DNA of 10,000 nt from Asticcacaulis sp. (GTDB lineage Bacteria; Pseudomonadota; Alphaproteobacteria; Caulobacterales; Caulobacteraceae), in assembly GCF_020217185.1 (NCBI RefSeq), contig NZ_JAIWNX010000066.1:1-10000 (forward strand), read 5' to 3'. The translations under genes and the position numbers were made by a program. Below the pieces are notes generated by a model that was given only the letters and a program-made list of their open reading frames with translations, did no database searches and was not told the DNA's origin. How positions within the stretch are numbered: the first letter of the stretch is position 1; each line of letters opens with the position of its first letter. This document shows, one piece after another, positions 1-6,138 of the stretch.

Positions 1-727
1 GGCTCTGGGCCGTGCCGCCGTAGTCGAGCGCATCATCCTGAATCTGAAAGGCCAGACCGAGGTTCAGACCATAGTCGCGCAAGGCCTGCTGACGGGCCGG
101 GGAGGCCCCCGCCGCCACGGCACCGCTTTCCGACGCTGCGGCAAACAAAGCCGCCGTCTTGGCCGAGATGATGTCGATATAGGTCTCTTCGGTCAGATTG
201 ACGTCATAGGCCTTCATCAGTTGCAGGACTTCGCCTTCGGCGATGACCCCCGATGCCTTGGACAGGATGCCCAGCGCCTGAAGCGAGTCGGTTTCGACCA
301 TCAGCTCAAAGGCCCGCGCAAACAGAAAATCCCCGACCAGCACCGAAGACGGCGCGCCCCAAATCAGATGCGCCGCCACCTTGCCCCGGCGCAACTGGCT
401 GGAGTCAACCACGTCGTCGTGCAGAAGGGTAGCCGTGTGGATAAACTCGACGGCCGCCGACAGCTTTTGGTGGTGAACATTGGTCGTCCCGGCCAGACGC
501 GCCGCCGCCACACACAGCAGCGGACGCAACCGTTTGCCGCCAGCGCTGATCAGGTGTTCGGCCAGGGCCGGAATCACCGCGACATCACTTTGCATACGCT
601 CGGTGATGATGGCGTTGACCGCCGCCATGTCGTCGGCGCACAGGCGCACCAGCGCCTCGACATCCGCCTTACCCGCCGTCTCAGCAGGGGCGGATTTGTG
701 CGTTTTCTCGATATTGGCCGTATCCAA
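1..727 (-). CDS. ispB: Long-chain polyprenyl diphosphate synthase (octaprenyl/decaprenyl type), 3' end outside window
   Basis: This enzyme extends farnesyl diphosphate with isopentenyl diphosphate units to make the long side chain of ubiquinone. The visible 242 codons hold the family signatures: GGKRLRP (about residues 62-68), the first aspartate-rich motif LHDDVVD (102-108) followed by RRGK, and the second motif QIQDDALDY (228-236). The chain runs off the left edge at about three quarters of the usual 320-340 residues, so the C-terminal helices are missing. I place the start at a TTG (725-727): an in-frame TAG lies three codons upstream, no ATG or GTG comes between, and GGAG sits 9 bases before the TTG. 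The next in-frame ATG is about 30 codons in. Chain length (C40 or C50) cannot be read from the sequence; alphaproteobacteria commonly make Q10. The gene is divergent from the methyltransferase at 893. Confidence 0.93.
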   Translation of the reverse strand, partial: MDTANIEKTHKSAPAETAGKADVEALVRLCADDMAAVNAIITERMQSDVAVIPALAEHLISAGGKRLRPLLCVAAARLAGTTNVHHQKLSAAVEFIHTATLLHDDVVDSSQLRRGKVAAHLIWGAPSSVLVGDFLFARAFELMVETDSLQALGILSKASGVIAEGEVLQLMKAYDVNLTEETYIDIISAKTAALFAAASESGAVAAGASPARQQALRDYGLNLGLAFQIQDDALDYGGTAQS

Positions 728-740
728 AACCCACTACTCC
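725..740 (-). promoter_or_regulatory. Ribosome binding site fixing a TTG start for ispB
   Basis: On the minus strand GGAG (737-740) is followed after 9 bases by TTG (725-727), then GAT ACG GCC. An in-frame TAG at 734-736 rules out any longer start. This spacing is why TTG is preferred to the internal ATG. Confidence 0.65.
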
Positions 741-743
741 GGC

Positions 744-758
744 ACACTTGGAAAGTGT
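744..758. repeat. Short perfect inverted repeat in the ispB/methyltransferase intergenic region
   Basis: ACACTT-GGA-AAGTGT is a 6-base perfect inverted repeat with a 3-base loop, just upstream of the ispB ribosome site. It could form a small hairpin in the ispB leader or be a protein site. The rest of 728-892 shows no promoter I would defend for either divergent gene. Confidence 0.3.
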
Positions 759-892
759 TAAACCCCTTAAACTTCCTTTACGGCTTAGTCCATGCCCCGC
801 GCGGTGAGTTTGTGCTATATCCCGATAAAATTGCTACAGTCCCGGATACACACCCCTTGCCAGAGACCGCCTTCTCCCCCCCTGCCGATGCG

Positions 893-1627
893 ATGCCGAC
901 CACCCTGCTGGGGGGACGGGTGCGGCTGTGGCAACCGGCGAAGGGCTATCGAATCGGTATGGACGGCGCCCTGCTGGCGGCGGGCGCGGCGGGTATTCTG
1001 GCTGAGCGCGCCGAAAGAGCCGTGAGCGCTTTAGAACTGGGCTGCGGTGTTGGGGGCGTCATCTTGTCGCTGGGCGCGCGCTGCCCGCAGGTGCGCGCCG
1101 TGGGCATCGAGCGTGACGCGGCGACCTTTGCCCTGACCCAGGTCAATCTGGCGCAGGCGGGCGGTGACCATCGTGTGATTCACGGCGATATTGGTACCGG
1201 CTATCGCGCTTTTGATCTGCCGCGCTTTGACCTTGTCCTGAGCAATCCGCCCTATTTCGACGACCCGGAAACGCTGCGCGCCCCGCATGAGTTAAAGCGC
1301 CCGGCGTGGATCGCCGATGACGGGCTTCAGGCGTGGCTCGACTTCGCGCAGGCCGCCGTTGTCGATGGGGGTGAGATTGTGTTCATCCACCGCGCCGACC
1401 GGCTTGCGGATATCTTAAGCGGCCTACCAAAATGCGGTTCGTTTGTTATCCGCCCCATCCAGCCCTTTGCCGATAAGGAGGCCAAGCGCGTACTGGTGCG
1501 CGCCAAACGGCTGGGCAAGGCCCCGTTGCGCCTCCTGCCGCCGCTGATCCTACACGACGAAGGCGAACGAAAACACACACCAGAGGTCGAGGCGATCCTG
1601 CGCGGCGAGGCGGAATTGGGGTGGTGA
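893..1627 (+). CDS. TrmN6/YfiC-like N6-adenine tRNA methyltransferase (COG4123)
   Basis: This is a class I SAM-dependent methyltransferase of 244 residues, the usual size for the family that methylates N6 of A37 in tRNA1(Val) in E. coli. After LLGGRVRLWQP (5-15) and the GYRIGMDGALLAA segment comes the SAM-binding motif I, LELGCGVGGV (47-56), an acidic residue at the end of strand 2 (E73), and the catalytic N-P-P-Y tetrapeptide (118-121) typical of enzymes acting on exocyclic amino groups of adenine. The C-terminus carries the family's HKRPAW-like and ADKEAKR blocks. The start is uncertain: the frame stays open far upstream, and ATG 893 is chosen because it begins just before the conserved LLGGRV. 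TTG 857 and GTG 812 are alternatives, and none has a good ribosome site. The exact tRNA substrate in this lineage is inferred from the family. Confidence 0.87.
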   Translation: MPTTLLGGRVRLWQPAKGYRIGMDGALLAAGAAGILAERAERAVSALELGCGVGGVILSLGARCPQVRAVGIERDAATFALTQVNLAQAGGDHRVIHGDIGTGYRAFDLPRFDLVLSNPPYFDDPETLRAPHELKRPAWIADDGLQAWLDFAQAAVVDGGEIVFIHRADRLADILSGLPKCGSFVIRPIQPFADKEAKRVLVRAKRLGKAPLRLLPPLILHDEGERKHTPEVEAILRGEAELGW

Positions 1628-1993
1628 TCAAATCAATGGCAGGAGCCGCAATCTGGATTTTTGCGTGTCAATCGTGAGAAGCGCGCCGGCCTTTAAATCT
1701 GTTTGCATTTGATGGATAGCCGCAACCACGACCTCACCAATGGCCTCCGGGCTGACATTGTCCGCGCGTATCTGAACAACACTGGGGCGACTACCGCGTG
1801 TCGTCGCTAATATGGCGCTGAAATCAAGGTCATGCGTAAGCACAATCATATCGTGGGCTATCGCATAGACCATTAGCTCATCATCTGGGGCATTCATTTC
1901 CCCTAATGACGACCAATGGCTGGCCGTCCAACCTGCCTCAATCAACTTCGCCACCCAACGCGGCGTCAGGTTCATGTCGATAAGGAAGTTCAT
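1628..1993 (-). CDS. DUF5615 PIN-like protein, predicted toxin of a toxin-antitoxin pair
   Basis: The 121-residue protein matches the DUF5615 (COG4634, Mut7-C-like PIN fold) pattern. It opens with F-L-I-D-M-N-L (D6), has a central acidic D-D-E (37-39) and then V-L-T-H-D-L-D-F (51-58, D55 and D57). These spaced acidic residues are where PIN-fold nucleases bind the metal ion, so an RNase toxin is the likely role; no activity is shown by the sequence itself. Its ATG overlaps the stop of the upstream DUF433 gene in an ATGA (1990-1993), indicating translational coupling. The stop (TCA on the plus strand, 1628-1630) directly abuts the stop of the convergent methyltransferase. Two hand-counted 60-base lines (1801-1920) are 57/120 G+C, against 42/60 for a clpB line (4141-4200), which suggests acquisition by transfer. 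Confidence 0.85.
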   Translation of the reverse strand: MNFLIDMNLTPRWVAKLIEAGWTASHWSSLGEMNAPDDELMVYAIAHDMIVLTHDLDFSAILATTRGSRPSVVQIRADNVSPEAIGEVVVAAIHQMQTDLKAGALLTIDTQKSRLRLLPLI

Positions 1994-2220
1994 GCGCGGA
2001 TCAGGTCGATCTCACGCTCCTCGGATCGCCATGCTGCATATAGCAAGGCTTCCATTATATCTTCGCGTTCCAGATAAGGATAATCGGCGAGGACATCCTC
2101 AACAGAACGGCCTGACCCCATCTGCGCCACGATCATACCAACGGTTACCCGCAAACCTCTGATGCAGGCCTTACCGCCCATAACATCTGGGCGAAATGTA
2201 ATGCGTGGCAAGGTGGGCAT
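1990..2220 (-). CDS. DUF433 protein, predicted antitoxin partner
   Basis: This 76-residue protein has the DUF433 (COG2442) layout: a short N-terminal strand region, G-G-K-A-C-I-R-G-L-R-V-T-V (15-27, family pattern G-x-P-x-I-x-G-T-R-I), then helices with the G-x-S-x-E-D-V-L-x-D-Y-P-x-L stretch (36-50) and the closing E-D-I-x-E-A-L-x-Y-A-A (53-63). The family is a predicted helix-turn-helix antitoxin commonly paired with DUF5615 or PIN toxins. It is the first gene of the pair, as usual for antitoxins. A ribosome site AGGAG (2227-2231) lies 6 bases before the ATG at 2218-2220. Its TGA overlaps the toxin's ATG by 4 bases. Autoregulation through the inverted repeat at 2242-2268 would fit, but is inference. 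Confidence 0.84.
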   Translation of the reverse strand: MPTLPRITFRPDVMGGKACIRGLRVTVGMIVAQMGSGRSVEDVLADYPYLEREDIMEALLYAAWRSEEREIDLIRA

Positions 2221-2240
2221 AATGTACTCCTGTTCTGCAA

Positions 2241-2268
2241 ACTATATCAAAACCGGACAAAAATATAG
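2241..2268 (-). promoter_or_regulatory. Candidate promoter/operator of the DUF433-DUF5615 operon
   Basis: On the minus strand TATAGT (2241-2246, five of six to TATAAT) lies about 20 bases upstream of the DUF433 start. I see no good -35 at 16-18 bases. An inverted repeat CTATAT (2242-2247) and ATATAG (2263-2268), with a 15-base A-rich spacer, brackets the region; one arm covers the -10-like element. This is the expected place for an autoregulatory operator, but the arms are short. Confidence 0.35.
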
Positions 2269-2294
2269 CCCCACCGCGTGAACCGCGGCGGGGC
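2258..2294 (-). terminator. Rho-independent terminator of clpB
   Basis: Read on the minus strand, GCCCCGCCGCG (2284-2294) pairs with CGCGGTGGGGC (2268-2278) across the loop GTTCA, an 11-pair stem with one G-U wobble. TATATTTTTG follows (2258-2267). It lies 40 bases after the clpB stop in the same orientation. Confidence 0.88.
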
Positions 2295-2315
2295 TTTCTG
2301 CTCCAAATAACGGGT

Positions 2316-2333
2316 GCAGGGGCGAGCCCCTGC
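2316..2333 (-). repeat. GC-rich hairpin directly after the clpB stop codon
   Basis: The 18-base GCAGGGGCGAGCCCCTGC is self-complementary, forming a 7-pair stem with a CGAG/CTCG-type tetraloop. It begins one base after the clpB TGA (2334-2336) and has no T-run of its own. It may protect the 3' end or help the terminator at 2258-2294. Confidence 0.5.
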
Positions 2334-4913
2334 TCAGTTCACCGTCGGCTTGCCGATCACCAGATGATCGCCGTCAAAGCTGACGCTGATCACGTCACCA
2401 TCGGCGAACTCACCCACAAGGATGCGTTTGGCGATGGCATCGACCAGTTGCTTCTGGATCACCCGCTTCAAAGGCCTTGCGCCATAGGCCGGTTCGTAGC
2501 CCAGTTCGGCCAGATGGTTGAGCGCTGCGTCGTCGATGGCGAGGGTCATCTGACGATCCTTCAGCAGCTTTTCCAGACCCTTGAGCTGGATACGCACGAT
2601 ATTGCCCATCTGCGCCCGGCCGAGGCGGTGGAAGAGGATGGTTTCGTCGATGCGGTTGAGGAATTCCGGCCGGAAGTGGCGCTTGACCTCATCCATGACC
2701 AGACCACGCACCATCTCCACATCCTGACCGTCCTCCATATTGACGAGATACTGCGACCCCAGATTGGAGGTCATGACGATCAGGGTGTTGCGGAAATCGA
2801 CCACACGCCCCTGCCCGTCGGTCAGCCGACCGTCGTCCAACACCTGAAGCAGGACGTTGAACACGTCCGGATGCGCCTTTTCGACTTCGTCAAACAGCAC
2901 GACCTGATAGGGCCGACGGCGCACGGCTTCGGTCAGCGCCCCACCCTCGTCATAGCCGACATAGCCCGGAGGCGCGCCGATCATGCGTGAAACCGCGTGC
3001 TTTTCCATATATTCGGACATGTCGAGGCGCGTGATGGCGGTCTCATCATCAAACAGGAATTCGGCCAAAGCCTTGTTAAGCTCGGTCTTGCCGACCCCCG
3101 TCGGCCCCAGGAACAGGAAGGAGCCGATCGGACGGTTGGGGTCTTTGAGCCCCGCCCGCGCCCGGCGCACGGCATCGGACACGGCCTCAAGGGCCTCATC
3201 CTGACCGACAACCCGCTTGCGCAGTTCGTCCTCCATGCGCAGCAGCTTGTCGCGCTCGCCTTCCAGCATCTTGTCCACCGGAATACCGGTCCAGCGCGAC
3301 ACCACCTGAGCTATCTGCGCCGAATCGACGACTTCCGGAGTCAGCGGCGCCTCTTCCGACTTGGTTTCGGCCTCGGCGACCCATTTTTCCAATTGCGGAA
3401 TCTGGCCATAGAGGATTTCCGACGCCCGTTGCAGGTCGCCCGAACGCTGCGCCGACTGAAGCTCGATACGCGCGCGGTCCAGCGCTTCGCGGGCGCGTGA
3501 GGCAGCCCCGACCTTGTCCTTTTCCGACTGCCAGCGGGCGGTCAGTTGCGCCGACTTGTCCTCCAGATCGCCCAGCTCCTCATTGAGCTTTTCCAGGCGC
3601 GTTTTTGAGCCCTGATCGCTTTCCTTCTGCAAGGCCTCGCGCTCGATCTTGAGCTGGACGATGCGGCGGTCCAGTTCATCCAGTTCTTCCGGCTTGGAAT
3701 CGACGGCCATGCGCACGCGCGAACCGGCCTCGTCGATCAGGTCGATGGCCTTGTCCGGCAGGAAGCGATCGGCAATGTAGCGGTTCGACAGGGTAGCCGC
3801 CGCCACGATGGCGCTGTCGGAAATCTTGACGCCGTGGTGGACCTCGTACTTTTCCTTCAGACCGCGCAGGATCGAGATGGTGTCTTCGACCGTCGGTTCC
3901 TGCACAAAGACCGGCTGAAAGCGCCGGGCCAGAGCCGGGTCCTTTTCGACGTGCTTCTGGTATTCATCAAGCGTCGTGGCACCCACGCAATGCAGTTCAC
4001 CGCGCGCCAGAGCGGGCTTGAGCAGGTTCGAAGCGTCCATCGCGCCGTCCGACTTTCCCGCACCGACTAGGGTGTGCATTTCGTCGATAAACAGCACGAT
4101 CTGGCCTTCGGCCTGCGTGACTTCGTTGAGCACAGCCTTCAGCCGCTCCTCGAACTCACCGCGGTACTTGGCCCCGGCGATCAGCGCGCCCATGTCGAGC
4201 GACAAAAGCTTCTTGTCTTTCAGTGACTCCGGCACGTCACCATTGACGATGCGTTGCGCCAACCCTTCGACAATGGCCGTCTTACCCACGCCGGGCTCAC
4301 CGATCAGGACGGGGTTGTTTTTGGTGCGGCGGGCCAGCACCTGAATGGTGCGACGTATTTCCTCGTCGCGACCAATGACCGGGTCGATCTTGCCATCCAG
4401 CGCGGCTTGCGTGAGGTCACGCGCATATTTGTTGAGCGCGTCGAACCCGGCCTCGGCATTGGCGGAGTTGGCGGGCTTACCCTTGCGAAACTCCTTTTGC
4501 GCGTCTTTAAGGGCTCCCAGCGATGTGCCGGCCGCCTTGAGCAGGGCCGCCCCGTCGCTGTTGTTCAGCGCGGCGACCAGCAGACGGTCAGCCGTGACGA
4601 AGGCATCGCCCGCCTTATTGGCGTCGTTTTCCGCTTCGGTGAAGGCCTTGGCGGTATCATTGTGCATGTAAAGCTGTTGCGTGCCACCGGTGACGGACGG
4701 CAGTTTATTCAGCGTCGTATCGACCGCACCGACAAAGGCTTCCGGGCGTCCACCTGCGCGCTCGATCAAAGGCCGCGCCACGGACTCGCGGTCCTCGGTC
4801 AGTGCCTTAAGCAGATGCAGGGGGGTGAAATACTGATGGTTGCGGCTTTGAGCAATGGCCTGCGCGCTTTGGATAAGTTTCTGAGTTTTCTCAGAGTATT
4901 TTTCGATATTCAT
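2334..4913 (-). CDS. clpB: ATP-dependent protein disaggregase ClpB (Hsp104 family)
   Basis: ClpB is a hexameric cytoplasmic AAA+ motor that pulls polypeptides out of aggregates together with DnaK. At 859 residues it is full length. In order it shows the N-terminal Clp repeat domain (1-145), AAA-1 with Walker A GEPGVGKT (205-212), pore loop [11 protein letters not shown] (249-259), Walker B VLFIDE (273-278) and arginine pair RR (330-331). The coiled-coil M domain follows (about 405-525), then AAA-2 with Walker A GPTGVGKT (603-610), pore loop around GYVGYDEGG (650-658), Walker B VVLFDE (671-676), FLNRID (751-756) and sensor-2 GARPLKR (811-817). The M domain separates ClpB from ClpA and ClpC. 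GGGGA lies 9 bases before the ATG, so no shorter start is needed, though internal starts giving short ClpB forms are known in the family. Upstream is a heat-shock-type promoter; downstream is an intrinsic terminator. Confidence 0.98.
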   Translation of the reverse strand: MNIEKYSEKTQKLIQSAQAIAQSRNHQYFTPLHLLKALTEDRESVARPLIERAGGRPEAFVGAVDTTLNKLPSVTGGTQQLYMHNDTAKAFTEAENDANKAGDAFVTADRLLVAALNNSDGAALLKAAGTSLGALKDAQKEFRKGKPANSANAEAGFDALNKYARDLTQAALDGKIDPVIGRDEEIRRTIQVLARRTKNNPVLIGEPGVGKTAIVEGLAQRIVNGDVPESLKDKKLLSLDMGALIAGAKYRGEFEERLKAVLNEVTQAEGQIVLFIDEMHTLVGAGKSDGAMDASNLLKPALARGELHCVGATTLDEYQKHVEKDPALARRFQPVFVQEPTVEDTISILRGLKEKYEVHHGVKISDSAIVAAATLSNRYIADRFLPDKAIDLIDEAGSRVRMAVDSKPEELDELDRRIVQLKIEREALQKESDQGSKTRLEKLNEELGDLEDKSAQLTARWQSEKDKVGAASRAREALDRARIELQSAQRSGDLQRASEILYGQIPQLEKWVAEAETKSEEAPLTPEVVDSAQIAQVVSRWTGIPVDKMLEGERDKLLRMEDELRKRVVGQDEALEAVSDAVRRARAGLKDPNRPIGSFLFLGPTGVGKTELNKALAEFLFDDETAITRLDMSEYMEKHAVSRMIGAPPGYVGYDEGGALTEAVRRRPYQVVLFDEVEKAHPDVFNVLLQVLDDGRLTDGQGRVVDFRNTLIVMTSNLGSQYLVNMEDGQDVEMVRGLVMDEVKRHFRPEFLNRIDETILFHRLGRAQMGNIVRIQLKGLEKLLKDRQMTLAIDDAALNHLAELGYEPAYGARPLKRVIQKQLVDAIAKRILVGEFADGDVISVSFDGDHLVIGKPTVN

Positions 4914-4985
4914 CGTTTGGCTTCCCCTTTAGAGGCGGATGGGTGTGATCGGCCCTTCGACGGAAGCAACCGCTCATGCTCTCCG

Positions 4986-5018
4986 ATATGGTGTGATCTT
5001 CGCGCCACACAAGGGGGA
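4986..5018 (-). promoter_or_regulatory. RpoH (sigma-32) heat-shock promoter of clpB
   Basis: On the minus strand a -35 element AATCCCCCTTGTG contains the sigma-32 core CCCTTG (CTTGTG at 5008-5013). After 14 bases comes CACCATAT (4986-4993), seven of eight to the sigma-32 -10 pattern CCCCATNT. Both the sequence and the 13-17 base spacing fit. Transcription would begin near 4979, giving a leader of about 65 bases. The element starts about 25 bases beyond the cupin stop. Confidence 0.75.
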
Positions 5019-5042
5019 TTCACAGGGGAATTATTGTCGCAG

Positions 5043-5390
5043 CTAAAGCCGGATCACATAGGTCTTCAACGTGGTCTCGACCACCTCCCACACGCCGGTG
5101 AAGCCCGGCGGGATGACGAAGCGCGTCCCAGCCTCCAGCCGCAGCGGGGCCTTGCCGTCCTCGTGCAGGATCGAGACGCCTTCGAGGATTTCGCAATATT
5201 CCCATTCGTCATAGACGACGCGCCACGCGCCCGGCGTCGCCTGCCAGAAGCCGGCATATGTCTTTTCATCCTCAGAGGTGTCGAGGTTCCACGTCAGAAA
5301 GCGCGGATCACCGGACACAACGCGCTCTGCAGCTGGCGCGCCGGTTTCAGGCTCAGGCAGGGCATTACGATCGAACAGAATCAAAGACAC
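5043..5390 (-). CDS. Cupin_3 (DUF861) family small protein
   Basis: A single-domain cupin of 115 residues. The conserved DUF861 run is present: G-F-W (47-49), G-A-W-R-V-V-Y-D-E-W-E-Y-C-E-I-L-E-G (54-71), then the second half with P-L-R-L-E-A-G-T-R-F-V-I-P-P-G-F-T-G-V-W-E-V (82-103). The family is RmlC-like and includes EutQ-like and ureidoglycine-related enzymes, but most small members have no assigned substrate, and none is claimed here. The metal-ligand histidines of classic cupins are largely replaced (E, Y, C positions). GGAGG (5396-5400) decides the start: GTG at 5388-5390 lies 5 bases after it, whereas GTG 5394-5396 overlaps the ribosome site. No promoter fits between this gene and the infC terminator, so readthrough is likely. 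It ends 25 bases before the clpB promoter. Confidence 0.85.
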   Translation of the reverse strand: MSLILFDRNALPEPETGAPAAERVVSGDPRFLTWNLDTSEDEKTYAGFWQATPGAWRVVYDEWEYCEILEGVSILHEDGKAPLRLEAGTRFVIPPGFTGVWEVVETTLKTYVIRL

Positions 5391-5400
5391 GCACACCTCC

Positions 5401-5439
5401 GAAACAAAACCGGCCCCGATTAAACATCGGAGCCGGTTT
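5401..5439 (-). terminator. Rho-independent terminator of infC
   Basis: Read on the minus strand, AACCGGCTCCGAT (5426-5438) pairs with ATCGGGGCCGGTT (5408-5420) over loop GTTTA, a 13-pair stem with one wobble, extendable by one pair. TTTTGTTTC follows. It lies 25 bases after the infC stop and directly touches the ribosome site of the next gene. Confidence 0.88.
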
Positions 5440-5464
5440 CAATTCCATCGAATAAGCCGAAAGC

Positions 5465-5998
5465 CTACTTCGGGGCCAAAATCATGATCATCTGGCGGCC
5501 TTCCATCTTGGGCTCATATTCCACCTTGGTGGTCGCCTCGAAGTCGGCCTTGACCTGATTGAGCAGCTTCATACCCAGTTCCGGGTGGGCCATTTCGCGG
5601 CCACGGAAGCGCAGCGTCACCTTGACCTTATCGCCTTCTTCGAAGAAGCGCGTCATGGCCTTGGCCTTCACCTCATAATCGTGCTTGTCAATATTGGGGC
5701 GAAGCTTGATTTCCTTGATTTCGACGACCTTCTGCTTCTTGCGGGCTTCGGCCTTCTTCTTCTGCTCCTGGAAGCGGTACTTGCCGTAGTCGAGAATCTT
5801 GCAGACGGGGGGATCGGCGGTCGGGGAGACTTCGACCAGATCAAGACCGGCTTCCTCGGCGGCTTCGAGCGCGGCGGAAGTCGGCATAATGCCCTGTTTC
5901 TCACCGTTCTGGTCGATCAAAAGGACGCGCGGAACCTTGATGTCCTGATTGATACGGGGGCCGTCTTTCGCGGGCGGAGCTTGCATTGGGCGACGAAT
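5465..5998 (-). CDS. infC: Translation initiation factor IF-3, AUU start
   Basis: IF3 binds the 30S subunit, keeps it apart from 50S and checks the initiator tRNA-start codon match. The 177-residue product has the N-terminal domain (K-D-G-P-R-I-N at 11-17), the family signature [14 protein letters not shown] (67-80), the lysine-rich linker (81-91) and the C-terminal domain with [16 protein letters not shown] (96-111) and RFRGREMAH (130-138), ending LAPK. I start it at ATT (5996-5998), with GGAG 8 bases upstream. This adds R-R-P before the ATG at 5984-5986, an extension widely seen in alphaproteobacterial IF3; that ATG has no ribosome site. AUU starts let IF3 repress its own translation in E. 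coli, and the same is inferred here. The usual partners rpmI and rplT do not follow: a terminator and a cupin gene do. Other start choice: ATG 5986 (173 residues). Confidence 0.96.
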   Translation of the reverse strand: MRRPMQAPPAKDGPRINQDIKVPRVLLIDQNGEKQGIMPTSAALEAAEEAGLDLVEVSPTADPPVCKILDYGKYRFQEQKKKAEARKKQKVVEIKEIKLRPNIDKHDYEVKAKAMTRFFEEGDKVKVTLRFRGREMAHPELGMKLLNQVKADFEATTKVEYEPKMEGRQMIMILAPK

Positions 5999-6010
5999 AG
6001 GGATGTCTCC
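5996..6010 (-). promoter_or_regulatory. Ribosome site and AUU start codon of infC
   Basis: On the minus strand GGAG (6007-6010), 8 bases, then ATT CGT CGC CCA ATG. Upstream the frame meets TAA at 6020-6022 with no ATG, GTG or TTG between, so AUU is the only start placed correctly behind the ribosome site. Confidence 0.75.
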
Positions 6011-6028
6011 ATGGACTGTTTAAACGGA

Positions 6029-6046
6029 CCGGACTCACCTGTCCGG
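6029..6046 (-). repeat. Hairpin in the infC 5' leader
   Basis: CCGGAC-AGGTGA-GTCCGG is a perfect 6-base inverted repeat with a 6-base loop. It lies between the predicted start of transcription (near 6052) and the ribosome site, so it would fold in the infC leader. A GTTTAAAC palindrome follows at 6018-6025. Confidence 0.45.
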
Positions 6047-6058
6047 GATCGGGGCCTA

Positions 6059-6086
6059 ATTATAGGAAGGGCCTAGGGGTGATCAA
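6059..6086 (-). promoter_or_regulatory. Sigma-70 promoter of infC
   Basis: On the minus strand the -35 TTGATC (6081-6086) is followed by 16 bases and a perfect -10 TATAAT (6059-6064). Transcription would begin near 6052 and give a leader of about 50 bases. A 7-base direct repeat GGGCCTA on the plus strand (6052-6058, 6069-6075) brackets the -10. Confidence 0.75.
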
Positions 6087-6087
6087 T

Positions 6088-6118
6088 CCCCTTTATGGCG
6101 CACAAGGGGTTAATTTTT
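6088..6118 (+). terminator. Terminator-like hairpin facing the plus strand
   Basis: CCCCTT (6088-6093) pairs with AAGGGG (6104-6109) over a 10-base loop, followed by TTAATTTTT (6110-6118). It is oriented against infC and the glycosyltransferase gene, and no plus-strand gene ends here. It may stop antisense transcription, or it may be chance. Confidence 0.35.
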
Positions 6119-6138
6119 CAGCCCGTTGTCCCCTCGCC

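Noticed and set aside
781..860. Possible sigma-70 promoter for the methyltransferase (TATATC or GATAAA as -10)
   Set aside because: No acceptable -35 lies at 16-18 bases from either box, so I do not list it.
221..892. Upstream extension of the methyltransferase frame, giving a 468-residue protein from 221
   Set aside because: Positions 221-727 are antisense to the clearly coding ispB, and the extension has an arginine/glutamine-rich composition typical of a shadow frame. The methyltransferase family begins just before LLGGRV.
2364..3500. Plus-strand open frames opposite the clpB 3' half
   Set aside because: Both are antisense to conserved AAA-2 and M-domain sequence, with no motif or ribosome site of their own.
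4254..5423. Long plus-strand open frame of 389 codons
   Set aside because: It is antisense to clpB, crosses the clpB promoter and the cupin gene, and shows no recognisable domain. GC-rich antisense frames are often open by chance.
5585..6076. Leucine-rich plus-strand frame opposite infC, looking like a membrane protein
   Set aside because: The leucine run is the antisense of the lysine-rich IF3 linker (AAG/CTT codons), not a real membrane segment.
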